Origin: Albidovulum sp965368915
GTDB lineage: Bacteria > Pseudomonadota > Alphaproteobacteria > Rhodobacterales > Rhodobacteraceae
Direction of reading: 5' to 3'
Assembly (NCBI GenBank): GCA_965368915.1
Contig: CBDUOT010000002.1
Location: 1 to 64,000, forward strand
DNA: 64,000 nt
The stretch's first letter is position 1. Every line of letters begins with the position of its first letter. The notes under the pieces are model-generated. The model ran no database searches. It saw only the letters and a list, made by a program, of their open reading frames with translations, and was not told the DNA's origin. Shown here in pieces: positions 35,453-44,481 of this stretch. Position numbers and translations under genes: made by a program.

Positions 35453-35580
35453 TTTGCCTTATGAGATCAAAAGGAGAACATTTCAACCCAATTTTCTGAA
35501 AATCGACTTTTTATCCTATGGGTAAATCTTTAGTTAATGACGGCGTGATTTGTGCCAAGCGGCCGATCGAAAGGGGTTCG

Positions 35581-36174
35581 ATGCTTGTTTTCTGGAAGCA
35601 GCGTATGGTGTACCTCGCCACGCCCAAGACCGGATCGACCGCGGTGGAGGCCGCGCTCGAATCGCTTGCGAGCGTGGTGATCCAGCGCCCGCCCGAACTG
35701 AAGCACACATCGGTCCACCGCTACTGGCGCTTTATAGCGCCTTACCTCGAGAAGGCGGCAGACGAGGATTTCATGGTCGTCGCCGTCATGCGCGAGCCGC
35801 TGGACTGGCTGGGCAGCTGGTACCGGTACAGACAGCGCCACACCGGCATGAAGCCCGAGCGCTCGACCGAAGGGATGAGTTTCAACACCTTCGTGACGGA
35901 CTATCTGAGCGATCCGCAGCCCGAACATGCCAAAGTCGGCCGCCAGAGCCGTTTTCTCGTTCCAGAGAAGGGGCCGGGCGTCGACCATCTGTTCCGCTAC
36001 GATGACATGGGACGCTTCGTGAGTTTTCTCGAAGACAAGCTCGACTGCGAAATCAGCCTGCCACGGCTGAATGTCTCGCCCCCCGGATCGCTCGACCTCG
36101 AACCCGATCTGGAGGAACGACTGCGCAAGGAATACTGGCGCGACTTCGCGTTGTACGAGACGCTCAAATCGTAG
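35581..36174 (+). CDS. Sulfotransferase-like protein (PAPS-binding P-loop)
   Basis: A protein of about 197 residues with an early TPKTGSTAVEAAL loop (residues 14-26) that matches the 5'-phosphosulfate-binding P-loop of bacterial sulfotransferases, and MREPLDWLGSWYRY further on, typical of the 3'-phosphate-binding part. The acceptor is unknown; these proteins may modify lipids, glycans or proteins. An in-frame start 63 bases upstream is possible, but the listed ATG follows AAAGGGG. It is divergent from recA across the LexA box. Confidence 0.78.
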   Translation: MLVFWKQRMVYLATPKTGSTAVEAALESLASVVIQRPPELKHTSVHRYWRFIAPYLEKAADEDFMVVAVMREPLDWLGSWYRYRQRHTGMKPERSTEGMSFNTFVTDYLSDPQPEHAKVGRQSRFLVPEKGPGVDHLFRYDDMGRFVSFLEDKLDCEISLPRLNVSPPGSLDLEPDLEERLRKEYWRDFALYETLKS

Positions 36175-36204
36175 GTTTGCCGCCGACCCTTCGGTGACGC
36201 GCCA

Positions 36205-36223
36205 GCCGCCGCCTCGCGGCGGC
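36205..36223 (+). terminator. GC hairpin after the sulfotransferase-like gene
   Basis: GCCGCCGC/GCGGCGGC, an 8-bp perfect stem with a 3-base loop, 30 bases after the stop. There is no T-run. Confidence 0.5.
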
Positions 36224-36397
36224 GGCCAAACAACCGGACCCGGGTCAAGCGCTAGGTATAGGCCAGGCTTCAGATTGTGTGACTTAATTCACTTCAACGC
36301 AGACCCGCGCCGTCCATGCATCACCCTTAGTTTCACCGCCCCTTGATCGCAGAAACGCCGGGCAAGGCGCACTGATATCCACCGCAAACGGCAGTTC

Positions 36398-38710
36398 TCA
36401 GTGAAGTTGTCCCTGCACCGTCGCGGTCAACTCGCTGAGCGAAAACGGCTTCGGCAGAAAGACGGAGTTCGGAATACGGTCGCGCGTCTCCGTCAGGCTT
36501 TCTTCCGAATAGCCGGACACGAATACAACCCGCGTGCCGGGCCGGTCTCTCAATGCCTCCCGCACCCATGACGGGCCGTCCATACCGGGCATGATCACGT
36601 CGGTCACGAAGACATCGACGTTCAGATCCCCATCCTTGAGCGTTTTCAGAGCCTCTTCCGCGTTCTCCGCCTCGATCACGGTATAGCCCCGCATTCTCAG
36701 AGCGCGGCTCGCGAAGGCACGGACGGGCGCTTCGTCCTCCACGAGCAGGACGACACCCTCGCCCACGCGCGGCGCGCGGCGTGGCGCGGGTGCCGGCGCG
36801 GCCTCCGGCTCGGCGTCCGCACCACGGGCATAGGCCGGGAAATAGAGCGTGAAGGTCGTCCCTTGCCCTTGAACGCTGTCACAGAAGATGAAGCCCCCGG
36901 TCTGCTTGATTATGCCATAGGCCGTGGACAGACCAAGCCCGGTGCCTTCGCCCTGGCGTTTCGTCGTGTAGAACGGCTCAAAGATCTTCTGCAGGCTGTC
37001 CGGGGCGATCCCTGATCCTTCGTCGGTCACGCGCACTACGACGTAGTCGCCCGGGGCGACGTTTGCGCGGTCGCGTGACAGCTCCTCGGTAAGCGTACGC
37101 GTTTCGGTTTCGATGCGAATCTCGCCACCCGAGGGCATCGCGTCCCGAGCGTTCACCACCAAGTTCATAATGACCTGTTCCAGCTGACGCTTATCCGCCC
37201 GGATCGGGCTGAGATCCGGATCGTGATCGAGCACGAGCCGCACCTTCTCGCCGACCAACCGGTTCAGAAGATGCGTGAGGTCGGAGAGCGTGTCGCGCAG
37301 ATCCACTACTTCCAGCTTGAGGGTCTGTTTGCGCGAAAACGCCAGAAGCTGTCCGACAAGGCTCGCCGCGCGGTTGGCATTCTGGTTGATCTGAACCAGG
37401 TCGGCGTAATCCGGATCGCTCTTATCATGACGCAAAAGCAGAAGGTCGCAATGTCCTGAAATCGCAGTCAAAAGATTGTTGAAGTCGTGCGCGACGCCGC
37501 CTGCCAATTGTCCGATCGCCTGCATCTTTTGGCTTTGAACGAACTGCGCCTCGAGCGTCTTGAGCTGAGTTGCGTCCGACAGGATCGCCAGAAGGGCTGG
37601 TTTCGCATCCTCCACAGTCCGCGTGAGCGTAACCTGCAAGAATACATCCTGTTCCTTGCCCCGCACGCGCAATACCTCGGGCCTGCAATCGGCGCGACCG
37701 GCTAACGCGTCGGCCAACCAGTCGGCGACCGGGCGACCAAGCCCTTCGAGAATGGTCGAGACCGACGTTCCGGGCTCAACCTCGCCGAGAAGGGCGCATG
37801 CGGCACGGTTTGCCTCGTTCAGGTCGCCCTCGGGGCTTATCCGCAAGAGTGCCACGGGCAATGCATCGAAAGCCGTCGGGTCGGTGGCGTAGGCGCGCCC
37901 GTGTTCAGAAGCGGGAAGCAAGTAGATTTCCTGCCGCCCGCCCGCGCTGTCTACGGCGGCGACGAGCGTGCGCACGGGGCCGTCCGCACCTGAGACCTCC
38001 ATCTCTTCGCCAGAGCGAATGGGCAGTTCAGAGAAAACCCGGTCGATCGTCTTCACGCGTTGGCCGACGAGGCGGCGTAGCGCCTCGTTCATGAAAAGGA
38101 TCGTGCCGGTCTTCGAAACGGTCAGCATCGGCAGACTGATGGTTTCGGCCCCGCGTCCGCCATTCGAACGTTCCGCCATGTCTTCGAGCCGCCAGAGAAA
38201 GCGCGTGTCACCGATCCGGTGCACGGCAAGCCTTACATGTCCGCGCCGAGTGACGATGTCCTCGCGCGCGGAGCCGAGGGCCGCCGCGCGGTTCTGCACG
38301 CGATGCAACACAGCGGCCGGATTGGCGAAAATCTCTGACAGCGCCCGCGTCAGCGTCTGCCCACCCCGGCTGCCGAAGCGTTCGAGCGAGGCGCGGTTCT
38401 GCGTCCCGATCTCGCCCTCCTCGTCCGTCATGAAGCTCGGCGAAGCGTCATGTTCGATGAATGCCGCGATCTGGTCTTGCAGCGCGTTGTCCGCCCGCCC
38501 GTGCCGCGACGCAAGGGTGGCGGTGAGACCCGCGATCGCCGCAAACGTTCCCGCGGCGGCAAATATCGCCAGAGCCAGAAGCCCGTCCTCCATGATCCAG
38601 GCCCCGACGCCGAGCACGCAGGCGGCGGCGACGAGATAGAGGCTACGCGGCGCGATCGTCAGCGCAGTGCGGGTCAGCGGATGCGGAGAAAGCGCCGGAT
38701 TGGACACCAC
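36398..38710 (-). CDS. cckA: Hybrid sensor histidine kinase/phosphatase CckA
   Basis: A 770-residue kinase. Two membrane helices near residues 15-65 lead to two PAS-like regions (about 90-330). HisKA follows with GGVAHDFNNLLTAISGH (His near residue 409), then HATPase with NARDAMPSGGE and GTGLGLSTAYGIIKQ, and a C-terminal receiver (VFVTDVIMPGMDG, Asp near 703). The GGVAHDFNNLLT sequence is typical of CckA. It feeds ChpT and CtrA, controlling cell cycle, motility and gene-transfer-agent production in relatives. The start is GTG with AAGGGAGG before it. A perfect CtrA box is upstream. Confidence 0.96.
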   Translation of the reverse strand: MVSNPALSPHPLTRTALTIAPRSLYLVAAACVLGVGAWIMEDGLLALAIFAAAGTFAAIAGLTATLASRHGRADNALQDQIAAFIEHDASPSFMTDEEGEIGTQNRASLERFGSRGGQTLTRALSEIFANPAAVLHRVQNRAAALGSAREDIVTRRGHVRLAVHRIGDTRFLWRLEDMAERSNGGRGAETISLPMLTVSKTGTILFMNEALRRLVGQRVKTIDRVFSELPIRSGEEMEVSGADGPVRTLVAAVDSAGGRQEIYLLPASEHGRAYATDPTAFDALPVALLRISPEGDLNEANRAACALLGEVEPGTSVSTILEGLGRPVADWLADALAGRADCRPEVLRVRGKEQDVFLQVTLTRTVEDAKPALLAILSDATQLKTLEAQFVQSQKMQAIGQLAGGVAHDFNNLLTAISGHCDLLLLRHDKSDPDYADLVQINQNANRAASLVGQLLAFSRKQTLKLEVVDLRDTLSDLTHLLNRLVGEKVRLVLDHDPDLSPIRADKRQLEQVIMNLVVNARDAMPSGGEIRIETETRTLTEELSRDRANVAPGDYVVVRVTDEGSGIAPDSLQKIFEPFYTTKRQGEGTGLGLSTAYGIIKQTGGFIFCDSVQGQGTTFTLYFPAYARGADAEPEAAPAPAPRRAPRVGEGVVLLVEDEAPVRAFASRALRMRGYTVIEAENAEEALKTLKDGDLNVDVFVTDVIMPGMDGPSWVREALRDRPGTRVVFVSGYSEESLTETRDRIPNSVFLPKPFSLSELTATVQGQLH

Positions 38711-38757
38711 CGTGCCTCCCTTCAGATTCGGTTATTCCGCATTCCGACCTGAAATGC

Positions 38758-38772
38758 TTAAGTGGCGATTAA
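38758..38772 (-). promoter_or_regulatory. CtrA box upstream of cckA
   Basis: TTAA-GTGGCGA-TTAA is an exact match to the alphaproteobacterial CtrA consensus TTAA-N7-TTAA. It lies 48 bases before the cckA GTG, in the rsmB-cckA intergenic gap. Confidence 0.7.
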
Positions 38773-38812
38773 CTCGCGCAACAACACAACTTTCAATTGT
38801 GTAGAGTTCCGA

Positions 38813-39994
38813 TCAGACTCGCGTCAAGTGCGCGCTGTAGAAACCGTCGCCGCCTTGAAGGGGCGTGAAAATGCGCTCGTTAACAAGCCGCCAATCCGGG
38901 TGCCGTTCCAGAAAATCAGCGATCTGACCAGTGTTCTCGGCCGCCAACAGCGAGCAGGTCATATAGGCAAGCGTCCCGTTCGGCGCGACCAGCATGCGTC
39001 CGCGATCAAGAATCTCTGCCTGGAGGCGCAGGAGTTCCTGCAATCGCTCCGGAGTGAGCTTCCACTTGGCATCCGGGTCGCGACGCCAGGTTCCGCTGCC
39101 GGAACACGGCACATCAAGCAGAACAAGGTCGAAGCTCTGGTCCCGCGGATCGCTCTGCGCGATACGAATTGAGGTTCCAGCGCGCGCGGCACGCGCCGGC
39201 AGGTCCCGCATCCGGCGCGGATCGGCATCATGGGCCGTCACATCACAGTCCATCCGCGCGGCGATGGCGAGGCTTTTGCCCCCGCCGCCCGCGCAGTAGT
39301 CAAGAACGCGCATACCGCGTTTCAGGGGCAGCGCCTCGACCGCTGCCTGCGGGCTGGCGTCCTGCAGTTCCACGAAGCCGTCGCGGTAACACTCCGAGTT
39401 TCGAAGTTTTCTTTCACCATCAGTAACTTCCAGCGCGAAGCTCGCCAATGGATGAGGAGCCGCAGTAATCCCCTCGGCCGACAAGCGCGCGGCGATCGTA
39501 TCACGATCACCACGCTTGGCGTTCACCCGAAGAAACACAGGCGCGCGATTCTGCATGGCCTTGAGAACTGGCGCGAATTCGGTGCCGAGACTTTCCTTCA
39601 GCGGCGGCCCGAGCCAGTCGGGGCAGTCGAGCGCAATCAATTCGGGAAGCGCGCCCGGCAGGGGCGCATCGCGCAACGCGGTACGCTCAGCGTCGTGGAG
39701 CGATGCGGGTGCGTGCCCCTCGCCCGTGAAAACGGAACCCGGTTCCTGGCCCGCAGCGCGCAAGTACCCCAACATCAGCGCACGTCCCGACGGCGCATCC
39801 GCGCCCGCGAGGGCAGCGAGCGATCTGAGCCTTCGCAGAGCGTCGTAAACCAGGTCACGGACCGCTGCACGATCGCCCGAACCGGCGTATCGGCTTGCCC
39901 GCGCCCAGCCAGTCAACGCGCGTTCCGCCGCCTCGCCGTCGAGAACCCGGTCGAGGATGCCGATCGCGGCCGCGATGCGGGCAGCCGGCGTCAT
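38813..39994 (-). CDS. rsmB: RsmB/NOP-family rRNA (cytosine-C5) methyltransferase
   Basis: A 393-residue protein with an N-terminal NusB-like helical domain (AAIGILDRVLDGEAAERAL) and a SAM-dependent RNA m5C methyltransferase domain: VLDYCAGGGGKSLAIAA binds SAM, DVPCSGSGTWRRDP carries one catalytic cysteine and MTCSLLAAEN the second. RsmB modifies 16S rRNA position 967. Assignment among RsmB and related m5C enzymes is by family only. It lies between guaB and cckA on the same strand. Confidence 0.88.
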   Translation of the reverse strand: MTPAARIAAAIGILDRVLDGEAAERALTGWARASRYAGSGDRAAVRDLVYDALRRLRSLAALAGADAPSGRALMLGYLRAAGQEPGSVFTGEGHAPASLHDAERTALRDAPLPGALPELIALDCPDWLGPPLKESLGTEFAPVLKAMQNRAPVFLRVNAKRGDRDTIAARLSAEGITAAPHPLASFALEVTDGERKLRNSECYRDGFVELQDASPQAAVEALPLKRGMRVLDYCAGGGGKSLAIAARMDCDVTAHDADPRRMRDLPARAARAGTSIRIAQSDPRDQSFDLVLLDVPCSGSGTWRRDPDAKWKLTPERLQELLRLQAEILDRGRMLVAPNGTLAYMTCSLLAAENTGQIADFLERHPDWRLVNERIFTPLQGGDGFYSAHLTRV

Positions 39995-40057
39995 TCGGCC
40001 GCTCGACGTTGTTCGAAGGCTAGCGCGGAGGTTGATAAATCGGCCATAAGCCCTTGA

Positions 40058-41506
40058 TCAAACTCCGCGATAGTTCGGGCTTTCCCGGGTGATCTGCACA
40101 TCGTGGACATGGCTTTCCTTGAGCCCCGCGCCAGTGATCCGAACGAAATTGCAGTTCCGTCGCATCTCGCCCACGGTACGGTTGCCGGTATATCCCATCG
40201 CGGCACGAAGACCGCCGACGAGTTGGTGCACCACCGCCGCTGCTGACCCTTTGTAAGGCACTTGGCCTTCGATCCCCTCGGGGACGAGCTTGTCTGAAGC
40301 CGCGTCCTTCTGGAAATAGCGGTCGGCTGAGCCTCGCGCCATCGCGCCGAGGCTTCCCATGCCGCGATAGCTTTTGAAGCTACGGCCTTGATAAAGAATG
40401 ACTTCCCCGGGGCTTTCGTCCGTTCCTGCGATCGCCGAGCCGACCATCGCACAAGACGCGCCAGCGGCAATCGCCTTGGCGAAGTCGCCGGAATACTTGA
40501 TGCCTCCGTCCGCAATAACGGGTGTGTCGCCGGCTTCGCGGGCCGAATCCATGATCGCGGTCAGTTGCGGAACGCCGACCCCAGCCACGACCCGCGTGGT
40601 GCAGATGGAGCCCGGGCCGATTCCGACCTTCACGGCGTCAGCCCCCGCCCCGATCAGCGCCCGCGTCGCTTCGGCGGTGGCCACGTTGCCGGCAATCACC
40701 TGAACGGCGTTCGACAGCGCCTTGATCCGCTCCACCGCGCGCGCAACACCTTCGGAATGGCCGTGGGCGGTGTCGATCACCACCATGTCGACGCCCGCCT
40801 CGATCAACGCCTGCGAGCGCTCAAAACCAGCGTCACCCACGGTCGAGGCCGCGGCGACGCGCAGACGCCCCAGTTCGTCCTTGCAGGCATGCGGATTCAA
40901 TACTGCCTTTTCGGTGTCCTTGAGCGTCAGTAGACCGGTGAGCTTTCCCTCGGCGTTCGTCACCAAAAGCTTTTCGATCCGCCGCGCCTTCATCAGGCTC
41001 TTGGCCTCTTCCAGATCGGCCGGTTCGCGCAGAAGGGCGAGATTCTCGGCCGTCATCATGGCGTGAACGGGCGTCCGGTCGTCGGAGGCGAAGCGCATGT
41101 CGCGATTTGTCACGATACCCACGACCCGCCCATCCCCGTCAACAACCGGGAAACCCGTGACGTTGTAACGATCCTGAAGCGCCTTGGCGTCGGCCAGAGT
41201 CTGATCGGGCGTGAGCGTGATCGGGTTGTAAACAACGCCGCTTTCAAAGCGCTTCACGCGCCGGACTTCGGCGGCCTGTTCATCGACGGTGAGGTTCCGA
41301 TGAATGACGCCGATCCCACCGGATTGCGCCATCGCAATCGCCATGCGCGCCTCGGTGACGGTGTCCATCGCCGAAGACAATAGCGGGATGTTCATGCGGA
41401 TCGATTTGGTGACAAATGTCGACGTATCGGCGTCCGACGGCATCACGCTGGACGCAGCGGGAACCAGAAGCACGTCGTCAAAGGTGAGAGCCTCGCGAAT
41501 CTCCAT
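40058..41506 (-). CDS. guaB: IMP dehydrogenase
   Basis: A 482-residue enzyme converting IMP to XMP in guanine nucleotide synthesis. The catalytic-cysteine loop GPGSICTTRVVAGVG, the CBS pair in the middle (FPVVDGDGRVVGIVTNRD), DGGIKYSGDFAKAIAAGAS and the flap motif are visible. The ATG at 41506 has AGGAGG upstream; an in-frame extension to 41572 is not used. It is divergent from the amidotransferase gene. Confidence 0.97.
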   Translation of the reverse strand: MEIREALTFDDVLLVPAASSVMPSDADTSTFVTKSIRMNIPLLSSAMDTVTEARMAIAMAQSGGIGVIHRNLTVDEQAAEVRRVKRFESGVVYNPITLTPDQTLADAKALQDRYNVTGFPVVDGDGRVVGIVTNRDMRFASDDRTPVHAMMTAENLALLREPADLEEAKSLMKARRIEKLLVTNAEGKLTGLLTLKDTEKAVLNPHACKDELGRLRVAAASTVGDAGFERSQALIEAGVDMVVIDTAHGHSEGVARAVERIKALSNAVQVIAGNVATAEATRALIGAGADAVKVGIGPGSICTTRVVAGVGVPQLTAIMDSAREAGDTPVIADGGIKYSGDFAKAIAAGASCAMVGSAIAGTDESPGEVILYQGRSFKSYRGMGSLGAMARGSADRYFQKDAASDKLVPEGIEGQVPYKGSAAAVVHQLVGGLRAAMGYTGNRTVGEMRRNCNFVRITGAGLKESHVHDVQITRESPNYRGV

Positions 41507-41651
41507 GGGACCTCCTAAGGGGGGAGCGTTCGTTTGGCGCTTCCCTGTTTCATGGGCCGCGCCGGATGGCAAGCCTTAAATCCCGCACATCGGGAGACGC
41601 TTGTCAGATCGGCCAGAGCGGTGTTCAAACGGCACTTGAGGATCAGGGAAC

Positions 41652-42350
41652 ATGCGCGTCGCCGTCGTCGAGAACATCAAGCCTTCGCCGCTCGGCCTGC
41701 TTGGCCAAGCGCTTGGCGAGGCTGGCGTCGAGGTCGAAATCTTCCGCCCGCGCGAGGGCGGCCCCCTGCCCCTTGACCCGGAAACCCATGACGGCCTGAT
41801 CGTGATGGGCGGCGAGCAGTCGGCGCTGGACGATGTGGACCACCCCTACCTGCCGGAATTGGCCCGGCTGATGCGGCGCTGGGGCGAAGCGGACCGCGCT
41901 GTGCTCGGCATATGCCTTGGCGCGCAGCTACTTGCCCGTGCTTATGGCGCAGATAACCTTCTAAGCACCGCGAAGGAATTCGGCTGGAGGTCGATCCGGA
42001 CGACTGGTGAAGGCCACAAGGACGCGGTGCTTTCCGCTGCAGGCGCGGAGTTCCCCGCGTTCCAATGGCACAGTGACAGCTTCACCCTGCCCGCTGGCGC
42101 CCTGCACCTCGCCCGTGGCCCCGACGTTACCAACCAGGCCTTCCGGCTCGGCCGGGCGACTTATGGCGTCCAGTTCCATTTCGAGGCCGGTCGCGACGTC
42201 GTCGCCGATTGGACGCAGCAATTTACCGAGGCCACGGAAGAGATGCACCCCGGCTGGAGCGCGATCCACGCAGCCGAAGCCGCGCGCCATGGCCCCGGCG
42301 CCGAAACCGCCGGACTGGCGCTTGCCAGGGCCTGGATCACGCAGCTTTAG
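41652..42350 (+). CDS. Type 1 glutamine amidotransferase (class I GATase domain)
   Basis: A 232-residue stand-alone GATase domain. It has GICLGAQ with nucleophile C88 and FHFEAG with H176 and E178, a complete catalytic triad. Stand-alone members include GMP synthase subunits and gamma-glutamyl hydrolases of polyamine catabolism. The nearby agmatinase (43.5 kb) makes a polyamine or amine role worth considering, but the genes are not an operon. Its stop overlaps the stop of the opposite transporter gene. Confidence 0.85.
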   Translation: MRVAVVENIKPSPLGLLGQALGEAGVEVEIFRPREGGPLPLDPETHDGLIVMGGEQSALDDVDHPYLPELARLMRRWGEADRAVLGICLGAQLLARAYGADNLLSTAKEFGWRSIRTTGEGHKDAVLSAAGAEFPAFQWHSDSFTLPAGALHLARGPDVTNQAFRLGRATYGVQFHFEAGRDVVADWTQQFTEATEEMHPGWSAIHAAEAARHGPGAETAGLALARAWITQL

Positions 42351-43312
42351 GCGATCGCAGCGTTCGTCTTGACGGAAAGCTGGCCGCGGGACCAGAGGCG
42401 GAGGATCTGGAACGCGATTGCCGGCACGATCATCGTGGCCGCAACCAAGGCCACGCCCCCCGGAACCCGCCAAATGCCGCCTGTGGCCAGCCACAGGCTG
42501 GCGGTGGCGGCCAGTGGGAACGTGAACGAGCCCCAGAAGGGCGAAAAGCCCGCCTCGGTCAGCCAGCGCACGCGCATCGAGAGCCAAAGCACAAGGAATG
42601 CCGCAACGCCCGCCGCCCCCATGGCGACCGCCTGAAGATCAAGCGCGTCTGCAACCAGACCCAGAAGCGCAACGGGGGCCAGATGGATCATCAGCAGCGG
42701 ACGCAGCGGCGCCGGCACGTCTTCTTTCACGACCTTTTCGAGGCTGATTGCCCAGATGAACGCCGCGAAGATCGCCGTTACGATGTAGATGGGCAAAGCG
42801 ATCAGATAGAGTTCAAGCGATGCCGCGGCGAGCGCACCAATGATGAAGCCCACGAAATTTAGGTGCCAGACAGGCGTCACGCGGCGTTGTTCGGCCGGAC
42901 CGGTCACGAACACATAGATCAGAAGACAGACAAGAACCGCGTGCGCAGCAAAGCCCACAAGAAGAACGGTCAGGGCAAAAGACGCAGTGTAGGGCGCAAG
43001 AGTGATCGACAGGAGGTAGATGCAAAGCACCATCGTCCCAAGCCCCGCCCGTCCGGGCAGGATGCGCAGATCCTCGGTCACGACACCGGGTCGGCGGAGG
43101 ATCTTCCCGATATAAGCGGCAAGCGAGAAGAGATAGAGAAGCGTGACTCCGCCGAGGATCAGTTCCCCGATCCCGGTCGGAAGCGCGAATACTTCGGCGC
43201 CGCGCCGCCAGGCGAGGCCGAGCCCGAAAAGCCCCATGATCGAGGGAAATACGGCGGGCGGAACCCGCCGCCATAATCCGGAAGGTGTGGGTGCCGGAGC
43301 TTTGAATGCCAT
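42347..43312 (-). CDS. SLAC1/TehA-family (TDT) transporter
   Basis: A 321-residue integral membrane protein with about ten hydrophobic segments, matching the C4-dicarboxylate/tellurite-resistance TehA family (PF03595). VPPAVFPSIMGLFGLGLAW opens the first helix pair, and FSPFWGSFTFPLAATAS is the conserved late helix motif. Homologues are anion channels (SLAC1) or transporters. The start MAFKAPA is chosen because an upstream in-frame stretch to 43435 is unlike the family. It is convergent with the amidotransferase. Confidence 0.85.
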   Translation of the reverse strand: MAFKAPAPTPSGLWRRVPPAVFPSIMGLFGLGLAWRRGAEVFALPTGIGELILGGVTLLYLFSLAAYIGKILRRPGVVTEDLRILPGRAGLGTMVLCIYLLSITLAPYTASFALTVLLVGFAAHAVLVCLLIYVFVTGPAEQRRVTPVWHLNFVGFIIGALAAASLELYLIALPIYIVTAIFAAFIWAISLEKVVKEDVPAPLRPLLMIHLAPVALLGLVADALDLQAVAMGAAGVAAFLVLWLSMRVRWLTEAGFSPFWGSFTFPLAATASLWLATGGIWRVPGGVALVAATMIVPAIAFQILRLWSRGQLSVKTNAAIA

Positions 43313-43479
43313 CTGCTGCCTCGTCCATTTTTGCGCGATCCTGCCAAGTTCGGATCGAATTTGCGAGCTAAAACGAGAAATGGCGCGCCGAGTGTTGCAA
43401 CTTGTGGGTGAGGGTGGCGTTCTGGCCTTGCACATGGAATGCGGCGATGTAGCCTTGGCGCGAACAGCGAGGGCGCGTG

Positions 43480-44433
43480 ATGAGCGGACATGGCTATGAC
43501 AGCGGGCGGCTCAACCTGCCCTTCGTCGGCATCCCGACCTTCGCCAAATCGCCCTATGTCACCGACTGGAGCAACATCAGGGCCGACGTCGCCATTCTCG
43601 GCGCACCGTTTGACATGGGCACACAGTACCGGCCCGGCGCACGGTTCGGTCCGCGCGCGGTGCGCGATGCCTCGACGCTGTTTTCATTCGGACATGCCGG
43701 CGCCTACGATCACGAGGACGACGCAACCTATCTTGGCCCGGAGGTACGGATCGTCGATCTCGGCGACGCGGACATCGTTCATACGGACACCGAGAAGAGC
43801 CACGCCAATATCGAAACGGGCGTTCGCGCGATCCTCAAGTCGGGCGCGCTGCCTGTCGTCATCGGCGGCGACCACTCTGTCAACATCCCCTGCATCCGCG
43901 CGTTCGACGATCAGGGGCCGATCCATATCCTGCAGATCGACGCGCATCTCGATTTCGTGGACGAACGTCACGGGGTTCGTCACGGCCACGGCAATCCGAT
44001 GCGCAGGGCGGCCGAGAAGGACTACGTGACGGGGCTGACACAGCTTGGCATCCGCAACGTCTCTTCGACCGCGAAAGAAGGTTATGAGGCCGCCCGCGCG
44101 ATGGGCAGCGACATCCTGTCGGTACGGCAGGTCCGCGCGCTTGGGCGCGACGGCGTTCTGGCGCGCATCCCCAAGGGCGCCCGGCTATATGTCACGATCG
44201 ACATCGACGGTTTCTGCCCTTCGATTGCGCCAGGGACGGGCACGCCGTCGCATGGCGGGTTTCTCTACTACGAAGTGCTTGAGATCTTGCAAGGCGTGGC
44301 CAAGGCGCACGAGGTCGTGGGCATCGACTTAGTCGAGGTCGCTCCGGACTACGATCCGTCCGGGTCCACACAGATCCTCGCCGCGCAGATCCTGCTAAAC
44401 TTTCTGGGGTTCGTTTTTCATGCGCGGCGCTGA
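43480..44433 (+). CDS. speB: Agmatinase (SpeB-type ureohydrolase)
   Basis: A 317-residue arginase-superfamily enzyme with the manganese ligands: GGDHS, DAHLDF and DIDGFCPS, plus the EVAPDYDPSGST segment. The preceding base triplet is GTG at 43477, so the start may be that GTG or this ATG. The sequence favours agmatinase over arginase but guanidino-substrate specificity is not provable. It would form putrescine and urea from agmatine, or cleave a related guanidino acid. The DMT transporter follows 48 bases downstream. Confidence 0.88.
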   Translation: MSGHGYDSGRLNLPFVGIPTFAKSPYVTDWSNIRADVAILGAPFDMGTQYRPGARFGPRAVRDASTLFSFGHAGAYDHEDDATYLGPEVRIVDLGDADIVHTDTEKSHANIETGVRAILKSGALPVVIGGDHSVNIPCIRAFDDQGPIHILQIDAHLDFVDERHGVRHGHGNPMRRAAEKDYVTGLTQLGIRNVSSTAKEGYEAARAMGSDILSVRQVRALGRDGVLARIPKGARLYVTIDIDGFCPSIAPGTGTPSHGGFLYYEVLEILQGVAKAHEVVGIDLVEVAPDYDPSGSTQILAAQILLNFLGFVFHARR

Positions 44434-44481
44434 TTTCGTACCCGCTCGCGGCCGGGCGTGCCGGGCGTGACCGGCCGAACC

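Noticed and set aside
38806..38820. Possible LexA box near the rsmB end (GTTC-CGATCAG-ACTC)
   Set aside because: Two mismatches in the second half-site and placed inside or at the end of rsmB, so not a credible SOS box for cckA.
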